This document shows positions 1 through 7,999 of a stretch of 36,936 nt of DNA, one piece after another. Origin of the DNA: Desulfobulbaceae bacterium (GTDB lineage Bacteria; Bacteroidota; Ignavibacteria; Kapaibacteriales; UBA2268). A program made the position numbers and the translations under genes. The notes beneath the pieces are model-generated. The model saw only the letters and a program-made list of their open reading frames with translations. It was not told the DNA's origin and did no database searches. How positions within the stretch are numbered: the first letter of the stretch is position 1; each line of letters opens with the position of its first letter. The stretch covers positions 1 to 36,936 of the forward strand of contig JAGXRP010000062.1 in the NCBI GenBank assembly GCA_018335795.1. Direction: 5' to 3'.

Positions 1-150
1 GATGTAATTATTTTCGATATCGCTTATATCAATTTCATCAATAATTTTATTTATTGTCCTAACAGGATGAGTTTCTTTAATCATTTCATCAAGAGATGGG
101 GGAAGTAGAAACGCTTGTGATTGATTATAGTATTTAAACTTTGGTCTCAT
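1..150 (-). CDS. IS1182-type transposase, N-terminal 50 residues (partial)
   Basis: Reading the minus strand from an ATG at 150-148 gives 50 uninterrupted codons to the window edge. The peptide begins MRPKFKYYNQSQ, followed by LLPPSLDEMI and THPVRTINKIIDEID. This is the usual N-terminus of IS1182-type transposases (DUF772 N-terminal domain, then a DDE catalytic domain), where an LPPSL-x(n)-HPVR block precedes a leucine/isoleucine-rich helix. The DDE residues would lie left of the window, so activity cannot be judged. The gene points away from the T9SS remnant to its right, and the likely IS end lies 90-115 bases upstream of its start. The family call is by recalled pattern, not by alignment. 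Confidence 0.8.
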   Translation of the reverse strand, partial: MRPKFKYYNQSQAFLLPPSLDEMIKETHPVRTINKIIDEIDISDIENNYI

Positions 151-264
151 TGCATCGCTAACTTATTGTTGATTACAGCTGTTATGACGCCGATTTACAC
201 CTAGTATTTTCTCTTTTTTTTCCACAAAAATAACAAAAGTGGCTGCCCTTATGAGACAGCCTCT
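1..264 (-). mobile_element. Right end of an IS1182-type insertion sequence, with probable terminal repeat
   Basis: The transposase start is followed outward by about 90 bases of non-coding DNA, then by GGCTGCCCTTATGAGACAGC and CTC at 241-263. Read inward from the right, that sequence begins GAGGCTGTCTCATAAGGG, which resembles terminal inverted repeats of IS1182-like elements. Just beyond it the sequence becomes an open reading frame for a T9SS sorting domain, so the element boundary is placed near 264. The other end and any target duplication lie outside the window, so the exact boundary is inferred. Confidence 0.65.
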
Positions 265-437
265 CAGGGGGTGTTAAAATTTACAACACGCTTGGTGAAT
301 GTGTGATTGAATTGCCAGATGTCCAACATCTTGAAGATGTTGGACATCTACAACGCATTGATGTGTCCAATCTGCCCACAGGCTTGTATTTTGTTAGGTT
401 CGGGGATATATTTGAGAAGTTTATGGTGATTAGGTAG
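265..437 (+). pseudogene. 3' remnant of a T9SS-sorted secreted protein, severed by the IS element
   Basis: From 273 the plus strand reads VKIYNTLGE, then LQRIDVSNLPTGLYFVRFGD and EKFMVIR before TAG at 435-437. This is the second half of a T9SS type A sorting domain: a beta-strand of the VxIYNxLGE type, the IDVSNLPTGLYFVR block, and a basic end. No start codon, signal peptide or cargo domain precedes it; the frame runs into the IS end. The simplest reading is that the element inserted into, or recombined with, a secreted-protein gene and left only this tail. A 31-base palindrome at 318-348 is translated inside it. Confidence 0.75.
318..348. repeat. Perfect palindrome inside T9SS sorting-domain coding sequence
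   Basis: GATGTCCAACATCTT (318-332) is the exact reverse complement of AAGATGTTGGACATC (334-348), with one base between them. It lies in frame and encodes roughly DVQHLEDVGHL between two conserved strands of the sorting domain, where other members have a short variable loop. A dispersed palindromic repeat captured by the coding sequence is the likely explanation. Confidence 0.8.
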
Positions 438-445
438 CTAATATT

Positions 446-2134
446 ATGAAAAAGACAATATTTATCTTTTTGTTAGCAAGCTCTCATTTATTTTGTTTTA
501 ATCAATGGGAAGAACTATTCACTTTGGAAGGAGTACCAAAGGGTTTGGAAATTGTTGACAGTAACAATTTTTTTGTTGTTACAACTCAGGGACTACCCAA
601 CAGATTATACAAATCAAATGATGCCGGTAATTCATGGGAAATGATATTTGATAAATTTACGGGTGCAGATGGTTGCAAAGATTTTAGTGTTCCCGATATA
701 TCAAATATCTTTGTTTCATTTAATAAAGGCTTATTATTTAAATCCAATAATGGAGGTAATACATTTGAAAAAATAGACTTGGAAACAGAATTATCTATAT
801 TAAACATTGTAATGCGAAATAAGAATGTAGGATTAGCTTTTACAACTCTTGCTTTTTATCTTACATTCGATGGTTGGAAAACAAATAGAAAAGTTGATTT
901 TTCCCCTTATGGTATCGTTACTAATCCAACTTTTATAAATGATTCTATTGTTTATTTAGTTTATAAGAATGATGCCGGGGTGTACATGCCTGATTTGAAC
1001 ATAAAAATAATTTATTCAGATTTTTATTATATTGCTGATGTAAGTGTCGGTATTTATGACTTAAGTATTGTAAACGAAAATTTAATGTTTGCCTGTGGTA
1101 AAAGTCATGAAATCAGCGGTGGCTCCGGACATGATGCAATTTATAAAAGTACAGACGGCGGAAAAACTTGGAGAAGTGTTTTGGATTTGAATGCTGATAG
1201 AACTAAATTAAATAATCACTATTTTCCTCCTTTTGGCATTCAAAGCATAGCATTCAAAGATAGCTTGACAGGTATAGCAGTCGGTCAGTTTGGGAAGATT
1301 GTCTATACTTATGATGGAGGTGAATCATGGATTTATGAGAATGATTTACCTCCTAAATTGGGAGGTGGACAAAGTAATCCGGCTACAATGATTATAAGAT
1401 ATTCCGGCAATGTACCGATAATAGCAGCTTTTAACGGTACTATCCATAGACTTGTAAAAGATAACTTATTACCAGACTCCGACAATAAGTTCAGCATCGG
1501 TGGCAAAGTTTGGGATGGGAACGAAGGGCAGCCTGGAATACCAATTGCTAACGGCTATCAGGTAACCATGACGGATAAAGATGGCTATTACAGATTTGAC
1601 AAGCTCAAAGAAAGCAGCTATGATATAAAAGCAATTAACAAATATTTTGACCTACCAAATATAAAATATTATTACAGACCTTATCTTTATAGTCCCAAAA
1701 TGTATGAGATTGAACTCACAAGTGACACGACCGGATTTGATTTTAACGCCGAAGATATTAGGTCTAATTATACTTTAATGGGTATCATCAAAGATAATAA
1801 AGGTGCTATTCTTGCAAACTTGGTTGTTCAGATTGGCGAATACAAAGTGAAAACCGATTCTACAGGCAACTATGCTTACTACAAAGCCGAACCCAAAGAA
1901 TATTTTATCAAACCCATTGACGAAGCCTATACTTTTGCACCAACATATTATGATACACTAATAACATCACACAGCTTCACTTTAGATTTCACAGCCACCC
2001 CCGCCACCAGCGTATGGGAAAGTGCAAATAGCTCAAGTATGATTCTGTATCCCAACCCGGCAAGCGAATATATTGAAATTAGTTCCCCCTCTTTTAAGAG
2101 GGGGGACAGCACAAAAAAGCTGTCTCGGATATGA
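446..2134 (+). CDS. Secreted Ycf48/BNR-repeat protein with truncated T9SS sorting domain
   Basis: A 562-residue protein with an N-terminal signal peptide (MKKTIFIFLLASSHLFCF). Residues about 20-340 carry Ycf48/BNR-type propeller repeats: YKSNDAGNSWE, FKSNNGGNTFE, YKSTDGGKTWR, YDGGESWIY. Two carboxypeptidase-regulatory/Cna-B-like beta domains follow (about 350-425 and 448-520, each with a DxxGxY motif). The last 40 residues start a T9SS domain (ILYPNPASEYIEIS) but then read through a 20-base palindrome and stop in the loop of a terminator hairpin, so the VxIYNxLG and LPxGxYFVR blocks are missing. It was presumably exported through Sec and once anchored or released by T9SS; whether it is still recognised is doubtful. 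Function beyond a surface or adhesin-like protein is unknown. Confidence 0.8.
   Translation: MKKTIFIFLLASSHLFCFNQWEELFTLEGVPKGLEIVDSNNFFVVTTQGLPNRLYKSNDAGNSWEMIFDKFTGADGCKDFSVPDISNIFVSFNKGLLFKSNNGGNTFEKIDLETELSILNIVMRNKNVGLAFTTLAFYLTFDGWKTNRKVDFSPYGIVTNPTFINDSIVYLVYKNDAGVYMPDLNIKIIYSDFYYIADVSVGIYDLSIVNENLMFACGKSHEISGGSGHDAIYKSTDGGKTWRSVLDLNADRTKLNNHYFPPFGIQSIAFKDSLTGIAVGQFGKIVYTYDGGESWIYENDLPPKLGGGQSNPATMIIRYSGNVPIIAAFNGTIHRLVKDNLLPDSDNKFSIGGKVWDGNEGQPGIPIANGYQVTMTDKDGYYRFDKLKESSYDIKAINKYFDLPNIKYYYRPYLYSPKMYEIELTSDTTGFDFNAEDIRSNYTLMGIIKDNKGAILANLVVQIGEYKVKTDSTGNYAYYKAEPKEYFIKPIDEAYTFAPTYYDTLITSHSFTLDFTATPATSVWESANSSSMILYPNPASEYIEISSPSFKRGDSTKKLSRI
2085..2104. repeat. Palindrome at the break point of a T9SS domain
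   Basis: CCCCCTCTT (2085-2093), TT, then AAGAGGGGG (2096-2104) form a 9-bp inverted repeat. It is translated as SPSFKRG directly after the YIEIS strand of the sorting domain. Similar C-rich/G-rich palindromes are common dispersed repeats in bacterial genomes. Here homology to the T9SS domain ends at the repeat. Confidence 0.75.
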
Positions 2135-2145
2135 GACAGCTTTTT
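2114..2145. terminator. Bidirectional Rho-independent terminator between T9SS gene and rplS
   Basis: AAAAAGCTGTCTC (2114-2126) and GAGACAGCTTTTT (2133-2145) form a 13-bp perfect stem with a six-base loop, and A and T tracts at the two ends let it work in both directions. It serves rplS on the minus strand. The plus-strand gene's stop codon (2132-2134) is embedded in it. Confidence 0.9.
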
Positions 2146-2167
2146 GAAAATAATAGCTGAGAGTGTC

Positions 2168-2548
2168 TTAGCTGAGTTTTTGGCGAATCTTCTTTTCGGA
2201 CATGCCGCGAAGATAGTACAATTTTGCTCTGCGGACACGACCTTTCTTTTCCAATGAAATTGATTGAATCATTGGTGAGTAGAATGGGAAAACTCTTTCG
2301 ACTCCGACACCATTCGAAATCTTTCTGATTGTGAAAGATTTGTTGATGCCGCCACTATGCATTGCGATGACGATTCCCTTGAAGTTCTGGATACGTTCTT
2401 TTTCGCCTTCGACAACTCTAACCGCAACGGTTATCATGTCGCCTTCGCGAAACTCCGGAAACGCCGCATAGTTGTCGCCGTCTTTAGCTTTTCTGACTGA
2501 TGTTGCCCTTTCTTTGGCAACTTCGTTTACATATTCTAATGCATTCAC
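2168..2548 (-). CDS. rplS: 50S ribosomal protein L19
   Basis: A 126-residue basic protein of the size and sequence of bacterial L19, which sits at the 30S-50S interface. Typical blocks are FREGDMITVAVRVVEGEKER, the KGIVIAMHSGG turn, SFTIRKISNGVGVERVFPFY, and a C-terminal KKGRVRRAKLYYLR stretch. The start is GTG at 2548-2546, with AGGAGAAG about eight bases upstream on the minus strand. It stands alone here: the usual trmD/rimM partners are not downstream, and the gene ends in the strong shared terminator. Upstream lies a divergent spacer shared with the flagellar operon. Confidence 0.96.
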   Translation of the reverse strand: MNALEYVNEVAKERATSVRKAKDGDNYAAFPEFREGDMITVAVRVVEGEKERIQNFKGIVIAMHSGGINKSFTIRKISNGVGVERVFPFYSPMIQSISLEKKGRVRRAKLYYLRGMSEKKIRQKLS

Positions 2549-2827
2549 TTTATTTCTTCTCCTGCAAAAATTTAGAGCAACAAATATACGAAAAATTTCT
2601 ATATAAGCATAAAATAATTCAAAATTTTAGAAAGAAAAATCGAATTGAAGTATTTTCACCAATTGAATAATATTGTTCAAATTCTATTTGTGGGGTCAAT
2701 GACGTTTATGTTGCAAAATAATGTTGAACTTTGATTTGGACTGCTTTTGTACTCTCTATCCAGCCCGAGCATATTAATGGCACTATGCTTGTAATCTATA
2801 GTCCGATAAATATTACGAGCATAAATT
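2549..2827. promoter_or_regulatory. Divergent spacer between rplS and the flagellar operon
   Basis: An AT-rich spacer of 279 bases carrying the upstream regions of two divergent genes. The rplS ribosome-binding site (AGGAGAAG read on the minus strand) is clear. I see no convincing flagellar sigma-28 or sigma-54 promoter, and no FliO-like reading frame ahead of fliP: the only open frame there overlaps fliP out of phase. Confidence 0.4.
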
Positions 2828-3586
2828 TTGAAAAAAATAATTATTATATACGTTCTGATTGTATTGCTTTTTCCGTTTATAGCCGAATCCCAGCAATCTC
2901 AGCAGCTTCAACTGCCGAATCTTTCGGTTAATGTGGGGATGGATGACGGCGGAAATGATTTGGTGTTGACGCTCCAAATTCTTGCCGTGCTTACAGTTTT
3001 GACTTTGGCGCCTTCGATTTTGGTGATGATGACTTGTTTCACTCGGATTATCGTAGTGTTCCACTTTCTGAAGCAGGCGATGGGAGCACATACACAGCCT
3101 CCAAATCAACTACTTACGGGATTGGCACTGTTCCTTACATTTTTCGTTATGCAACCGGTACTCGACCAATCTAACGAGCGCGGGATTCAGCCTTACATGA
3201 GAGATGAAATCACGCAAGAAGTGGCTGTCGAGAATATTATTCAACCCTTCCGCGATTTTATGCTCAAGCATACTCGGGAAGAAGATTTGGCTCTTTTTGT
3301 CAAACTTAGCGGCTCCGAAAAACCTATGGATGAGACTGAACTTACGATTTGGGCGATTATTCCGGCATATACGATTAGCGAGCTTAGGGTGGCATTCCAA
3401 ATCGGGTTTATGCTTTTTGTGCCCTTTTTGGTGCTGGATATGATTATAGCGAGCACGTTGATGTCCCTTGGAATGTTCCTTCTGCCACCACAACTTATCT
3501 CATTGCCGATTAAGCTCTTGCTGTTCATTTTGGTGGACGGTTGGAACTTAGTCATTGATTCATTAATGAAAAGTATTTTGAATTAG
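2828..3586 (+). CDS. fliP: Flagellar export-gate protein FliP
   Basis: FliP is a core subunit of the FliPQR export gate in the flagellar type III apparatus of the inner membrane. The 252-residue protein has the typical cleavable signal peptide (MKKIIIIYVLIVLLFPFIAE), then TM segments with APSILVMMTCFTRIIVVF, the LLTGLALFLTFFVM helix, a periplasmic loop, FQIGFMLFVPFLVLDMIIAS and a final amphipathic VDGWNLVIDSL helix. I place the start at TTG 2828-2830: an in-frame TAA lies two codons upstream, and the next internal Met (residue 38) would remove the signal peptide. The ribosome-binding site is weak. It heads a tight operon, with fliQ starting eight bases after its stop. Confidence 0.96.
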   Translation: MKKIIIIYVLIVLLFPFIAESQQSQQLQLPNLSVNVGMDDGGNDLVLTLQILAVLTVLTLAPSILVMMTCFTRIIVVFHFLKQAMGAHTQPPNQLLTGLALFLTFFVMQPVLDQSNERGIQPYMRDEITQEVAVENIIQPFRDFMLKHTREEDLALFVKLSGSEKPMDETELTIWAIIPAYTISELRVAFQIGFMLFVPFLVLDMIIASTLMSLGMFLLPPQLISLPIKLLLFILVDGWNLVIDSLMKSILN

Positions 3587-3594
3587 GAGAAATT

Positions 3595-3858
3595 ATGACT
3601 GAGCAAATGGTAATTCAAATAGTGCGAGACGCTTTTTATCATGTCTTGCTGATTGTAGGTCCCTTGCTTTTGGTATCTTTGACTGTGGGTTTATTTATTG
3701 CGATTTTGCAAGCGGCTACGACTGTTTCCGAGCAAACTTTGACATTTGTACCAAAATTGATAGCGGTTTTCGTTGTAATAGTCTTGCTTTTGCCATTTAT
3801 GATACAGACGCTCAAAGCCTATATGATTGAAATTATGAATATTATCGCCGGTATGTAA
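3595..3858 (+). CDS. fliQ: Flagellar export-gate protein FliQ
   Basis: An 87-residue, two-helix membrane protein of the usual FliQ length, starting MTEQMVIQIVRDAFYHVL. The ATLQAATTVSEQTLTFVPK-like block appears here as AILQAATTVSEQTLTFVPK, the family hallmark between the two TM helices. FliQ packs around the FliP-FliR helical assembly and helps close the export channel. A strong ribosome-binding site (AGGAG, five bases before ATG) fixes the start. Its stop is two bases before the fliR GTG, so translation is probably coupled. Confidence 0.96.
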   Translation: MTEQMVIQIVRDAFYHVLLIVGPLLLVSLTVGLFIAILQAATTVSEQTLTFVPKLIAVFVVIVLLLPFMIQTLKAYMIEIMNIIAGM

Positions 3859-3860
3859 GA

Positions 3861-4661
3861 GTGATTGATGCTGCCACCTTACAACTACTCACAAGTAAAT
3901 TTTTGATTGGGACATTAATCTTCATCAGGATTTTGGGCGTATTTTCGGCAGCACCATTTTTCAAAGCAACCGCAATTATTCCCCAAGTAAAAATATTTCT
4001 TGCAGCATTGATTGCGATTTCGGTCACATCGGCTTTTTGGGAAGACCAACCTGTGATTGAATTTCACTTGTGGTATGTTACGCTTTTGGTGATGAAGGAA
4101 TTCCTTCTCGGTCTAATTATTGGATTTGCGGCTCATGCAGTATTTTTTGCCGCACGATTTGCAGGTGGTGTGATTGATATTGAAATGGGTTATCAAACTG
4201 CCGTTTTATTTGACCCATCGAATACTACTCCAACATTAGTCGGCGAATTCAAGGATATGATAGCCTTGATGCTGTTTTTAGTGCTTAATGGGCATCATCA
4301 CATTATCGAAGCGGCATATGTAAGTGTCCGAGCGGTTCCTTTGACCACATTTGCTATGACCGAAGCTACAGCCGCTTTGCTTGCAAAGTATGCAGTCACG
4401 GTATTTATTTTAGCAATAAAAATTTCCGCACCTATTCTCGTCGCATTATTTTGTACAAATCTTGCATTGGCTCTATTGGCAAGAATTGCTCCACAGACTA
4501 ATATTTTCATTCTGAGTTTTCAAGTTAAAGTAGCAGTCGGATTAATAATGTTGTTCATCTCGGTACCGATGGTAATCTATATTTTGAAATGGGCTTTGGG
4601 TTCGGTTCAACAAATTACATTCGAAATACTAATGAGTATGTATCCCGATAGGGTGTTGTGA
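3861..4661 (+). CDS. fliR: Flagellar export-gate protein FliR
   Basis: A 266-residue polytopic membrane protein of normal FliR length. Recognisable blocks are RILGVFSAAPFF near residue 30, LLGLIIGFAAHAVFFAARFAG, the DIEMGYQTAVLFDPSN loop, the LALLARIAPQTNIFILSFQ segment and a C-terminal hydrophobic helix. FliR supplies the single subunit that completes the FliP5-FliQ4-FliR1 gate. The start is GTG at 3861; the ATG at 3868 is in another frame. Only one base separates its stop from flhB, as in many fliR-flhB pairs, which in some species are fused. Confidence 0.96.
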   Translation: MIDAATLQLLTSKFLIGTLIFIRILGVFSAAPFFKATAIIPQVKIFLAALIAISVTSAFWEDQPVIEFHLWYVTLLVMKEFLLGLIIGFAAHAVFFAARFAGGVIDIEMGYQTAVLFDPSNTTPTLVGEFKDMIALMLFLVLNGHHHIIEAAYVSVRAVPLTTFAMTEATAALLAKYAVTVFILAIKISAPILVALFCTNLALALLARIAPQTNIFILSFQVKVAVGLIMLFISVPMVIYILKWALGSVQQITFEILMSMYPDRVL

Positions 4662-4662
4662 C

Positions 4663-5745
4663 ATGGCTGAAAACAAAGACGGACAAGAGAAGACCGAACT
4701 TGCCACCCCGAAGCGGCTAACTGAAGGGAGAGAGAAAGGGCAAGTTGCAAAGAGCATGGACGTAACCACTTCCGCCGTGTTGATGATAGGTGTGATGGGG
4801 ATTTTCTTAATGGGAGGCGAATTAATTTCGAGCTATCAGCATTTCATGAAAGGGATTTTCCAAAATCTTGGGTCATTGCGAGTCACCGAAGAAGGTTTTC
4901 CCGCTTTTGCCGGTGAAATCATCGGTTTTATGTCCACACTTTTGCTCCCTATTATGTTTTTGGTCTTTTTCGTGGCATTAGCGGCAGAAATATCCCAAGT
5001 TGGGTTAAAAATAGCCACAAAGAAATTTACCGAGGGGTTGAGATTCAAACAAATTTTCAATCCATTTAGCGGTATGAAACGAATTTTCTTTTCAAAACAT
5101 TCTTTGTTTGAATTAGCAAAGGGATTAACCAAGATTTTTGTTCTTGGGTCTGTTGTTGTGACTGTGTTGTGGAACAAGGACGAAGAAATTATCGGGCTTT
5201 TGGAACGCCCATTTGCCGACGTAGGCATGTTGATGGCAGGTTTAGCATTCGAAATTATGTGGAAAGTCGGGGCTGTTTACATTATCATTGCTTTTGCAGA
5301 TTTCACTTACCAAAAGTGGAAATTCAAGGAAGATATGAAAATGACCAAGAAGGAAACTAAGGACGAATCTCGACAAGCGGAAGGCGACCCGATGATAAAA
5401 TCTCGTATAAGGCAATTGATGAGAGGACGAATTAGGAAGTTGATGCTCAAAAATGTAAAAACGGCAGATGTCGTTATCACCAATCCTACTCACTTTGCTG
5501 TTGCATTGGCATATTCGCCCGGAGAATCGGGTGCTCCGAGAGTCGTGGCTAAGGGAGTGGACTTCATGGCACTTAGCATCAGAACTTTAGCCGAAGATTT
5601 TGATGTTCCGATAGTTGAAAATCCTCCTTTGGCTCGAACTTTATATTTTTCTACAGAAGTTGATATGGAAATTCCTGAGAATTTGTTCAAAGCTGTAGCT
5701 CAAATTCTCGCATATGTTTATACTCTAAAGAACAAAAAGCTCTAA
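4663..5745 (+). CDS. flhB: Flagellar export specificity switch FlhB
   Basis: A 360-residue FlhB. The N-terminal TEKATPKR-like motif is present as KTELATPKRLTEGREKGQ, four TM segments follow, then a cytoplasmic linker with the KMTKKETKDESRQAEGDP block. The autocleavage motif NPTH is intact at residues 274-277 (ITNPTHFAVALAY). FlhB switches the apparatus from rod/hook to filament substrates by self-cleavage between Asn and Pro. The intact motif and normal length indicate a working gene. It overlaps no neighbour and begins one base after fliR. Confidence 0.97.
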   Translation: MAENKDGQEKTELATPKRLTEGREKGQVAKSMDVTTSAVLMIGVMGIFLMGGELISSYQHFMKGIFQNLGSLRVTEEGFPAFAGEIIGFMSTLLLPIMFLVFFVALAAEISQVGLKIATKKFTEGLRFKQIFNPFSGMKRIFFSKHSLFELAKGLTKIFVLGSVVVTVLWNKDEEIIGLLERPFADVGMLMAGLAFEIMWKVGAVYIIIAFADFTYQKWKFKEDMKMTKKETKDESRQAEGDPMIKSRIRQLMRGRIRKLMLKNVKTADVVITNPTHFAVALAYSPGESGAPRVVAKGVDFMALSIRTLAEDFDVPIVENPPLARTLYFSTEVDMEIPENLFKAVAQILAYVYTLKNKKL

Positions 5746-5795
5746 ATGGCAAGGCTTTTGTTATTCTTATATTTTAAGAGATTTAACACTGAAAT

Positions 5796-7928
5796 ATGGC
5801 TAAAAGCAAACAATTAGGACCTATGAAAAGCTCCGGAATGGATAATTTCTCTCGGGGTTTTGGTTCGATGATGACCAAAAACAATGACGTATTCTTAGCA
5901 GGCGGAATCATGTTGATTATTGCATTGTTAATTGTACCCTTGCCTACATTCATGCTTGATTTGCTTTTGTCTATCAATATTGCAGTAGCTATTTTGATTT
6001 TGCTCGTATCCCTTTACCTTAAGACACCTCTTGATTTGGCTTCATTCCCAACGATTTTGCTAATTACTACTTTATTCCGGCTTGGGTTGAACGTTGCCTC
6101 AACAAGGCTGATACTTGGTCAGGCTGAAGCGGGGCAAATAATCGAAGCATTCGGGGAATTCGTGATTGGGGGCAATTATGTTGTAGGTATCATCATATTT
6201 CTAATCTTGGTATTAATCAATTTTATAGTCATCATCAAAGGTTCGAGCAGAATTGCAGAAGTTTCTGCAAGGTTTACTTTGGATGCTTTGCCGGGCAAGC
6301 AGATGTCAATAGATGCGGATATGAATGCAGGATATATTGACGAGCAAACGGCACGCAAACGTCGTGAAACCTTGACAAAAGAGGCGGACTTCTTCGGTGC
6401 AATGGATGGCGCAGCAAAGTTTATTCGAGGTGATGCGATAGCCGGATTGGTAATTACTGCTATTAATATCATGGGTGGATTCGCTATCGGAGTACTCCAA
6501 CTCGGGATGCCAATCGCCGAAGCAGCGGCAATCTATTCTATTTTAACGATTGGTGATGGCTTAGTTTCCCAAATACCGTCCTTGCTCATTTCTGTGTCGG
6601 GCGGTTTGGTCGTGACTCGTTCGGCATCCTCAGACAATTTGGATATCGAAATTGGCAAGCAATTCGTTGGCAAACCCAAACCTATGTATATCGCTTCGGT
6701 AGCTCTTCTGGGGATTGGTTTATTGCCTGGTTTTCCACTAATACCATTTTTGTTTTTGTCCGGAATTTCTGGTGTTGGTGCTTATTTACGTTCAAAGTCC
6801 ATTGCGAGGGAAGAGCAAAATAAATTAAATGAGGAATTGCAAGAAACCGAGCAAATACGAAAACCCGAAGACCAACCCGTTGAAGAATTGTTGAAGGTTG
6901 ACCCCGTGGAAATTGAACTTGGCTATAGTTTAATAATGTTAGTGGACGAATCCCAAGGCGGAGATTTGTTCAAGCGAATAACCAATGTTCGCAGGCAACT
7001 TGCTATCGAGCTTGGTATAATATTGCCACCAGTTAGAGTGAGAGACAATTTGCAGTTAGAGCCGGAAGAATATGTAGTCAAAATCCGAGGCAATGAAAAT
7101 ACCCGCAATATGCTATATCCACAAATGTTATTGGCTATGAATCCGGGTACTGCCGAAGGCAATTTGAAAGGAATTCAAGTTACTGAACCTGTATTTGGAT
7201 TGCCGGCAACATGGATAAGCTATAATGACCGCGAAAATGCGGAATTAATGGGATTCACAGTCGTAGAAGCCGCAACGGTTCTGACAACTCATCTAACTGA
7301 ATTACTACGTCGAAATGCAGATAAATTAATAACCCGCCAAGACATTAAGCATCTATTAGAAAATTTGAAAGAAGATTATCCGGCATTAATTGAGGAAATT
7401 TCTCCCGATACATTGCCTGTTTCTACACTTCAAAAAATTGTTCAAAAATTGCTTTCAGAAGGCATTCCGATTAGAGATTTGGCAATAATAAGCGAATCTT
7501 TGCTCGAATATTATAAAGTAACTAAAAATACTGACGTTTTGACCGAATATGTTCGCCATAGTTTGTCTGAAACGATTAAGAAGTTATATCAAGACCAAAA
7601 TGGCGTCATTCACGCTATTGCATTAGACCACGAGGTCGAAGAGATTTTGACAAATGCATTGCAAACCAATAATCAAAATGCTTTGGTGCCATCACTCGGA
7701 TTATCTCCTGAAATACTGAATGTAATCAACCAAAGTATTTCGGAATCTATTGACGAAGTCACGATAGCAGGCTATATGCCCGTTGTTATTTGCTCTGCTC
7801 AAGTGCGTCCCTATTTTTATCGAATGATTCATTCTACTTACCCGATGGTTAGTGTGATTAGTTATACCGAATTACCCGCAGAAACCGACATTGAAATCTT
7901 AAGTCGCGTTCAAATGCAATTTACGTAA
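5796..7928 (+). CDS. flhA: Flagellar export channel protein FlhA
   Basis: A 710-residue FlhA/FHIPEP protein: about eight TM segments in the N-terminal half (residues ~33-330), a linker, and a large cytoplasmic domain forming the nonameric substrate-docking ring. The FHIPEP signature RFTLDALPGKQMSIDADMNA lies at residues 159-178, followed by the GYIDEQTARKRR and DFFGAMDGAAKF blocks. The C-terminus carries the VTIAGYMPVVICSAQVRPYF block. It is separated from flhB by 50 bases without a terminator, so it probably belongs to the same transcript. The ribosome-binding site is weak. The usual downstream genes flhF and fliA are replaced here by a J-domain gene. Confidence 0.97.
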   Translation: MAKSKQLGPMKSSGMDNFSRGFGSMMTKNNDVFLAGGIMLIIALLIVPLPTFMLDLLLSINIAVAILILLVSLYLKTPLDLASFPTILLITTLFRLGLNVASTRLILGQAEAGQIIEAFGEFVIGGNYVVGIIIFLILVLINFIVIIKGSSRIAEVSARFTLDALPGKQMSIDADMNAGYIDEQTARKRRETLTKEADFFGAMDGAAKFIRGDAIAGLVITAINIMGGFAIGVLQLGMPIAEAAAIYSILTIGDGLVSQIPSLLISVSGGLVVTRSASSDNLDIEIGKQFVGKPKPMYIASVALLGIGLLPGFPLIPFLFLSGISGVGAYLRSKSIAREEQNKLNEELQETEQIRKPEDQPVEELLKVDPVEIELGYSLIMLVDESQGGDLFKRITNVRRQLAIELGIILPPVRVRDNLQLEPEEYVVKIRGNENTRNMLYPQMLLAMNPGTAEGNLKGIQVTEPVFGLPATWISYNDRENAELMGFTVVEAATVLTTHLTELLRRNADKLITRQDIKHLLENLKEDYPALIEEISPDTLPVSTLQKIVQKLLSEGIPIRDLAIISESLLEYYKVTKNTDVLTEYVRHSLSETIKKLYQDQNGVIHAIALDHEVEEILTNALQTNNQNALVPSLGLSPEILNVINQSISESIDEVTIAGYMPVVICSAQVRPYFYRMIHSTYPMVSVISYTELPAETDIEILSRVQMQFT

Positions 7929-7999
7929 TTATACGTATTTTATATATGACAGATTAGTCTTAAATTTGCATACAATGATTAATAGCGATAACAGAGTTA

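Noticed and set aside
218-226. TTTTCCACA near the left edge as a DnaA box marking an origin
   Set aside because: It is a single site inside the IS end and such strings are expected by chance in AT-rich DNA.
2731-2931. Open frame ahead of and overlapping fliP as a FliO candidate
   Set aside because: It lacks a FliO-like single TM plus basic domain, overlaps the fliP signal-peptide coding region in another frame, and has no ribosome-binding site.
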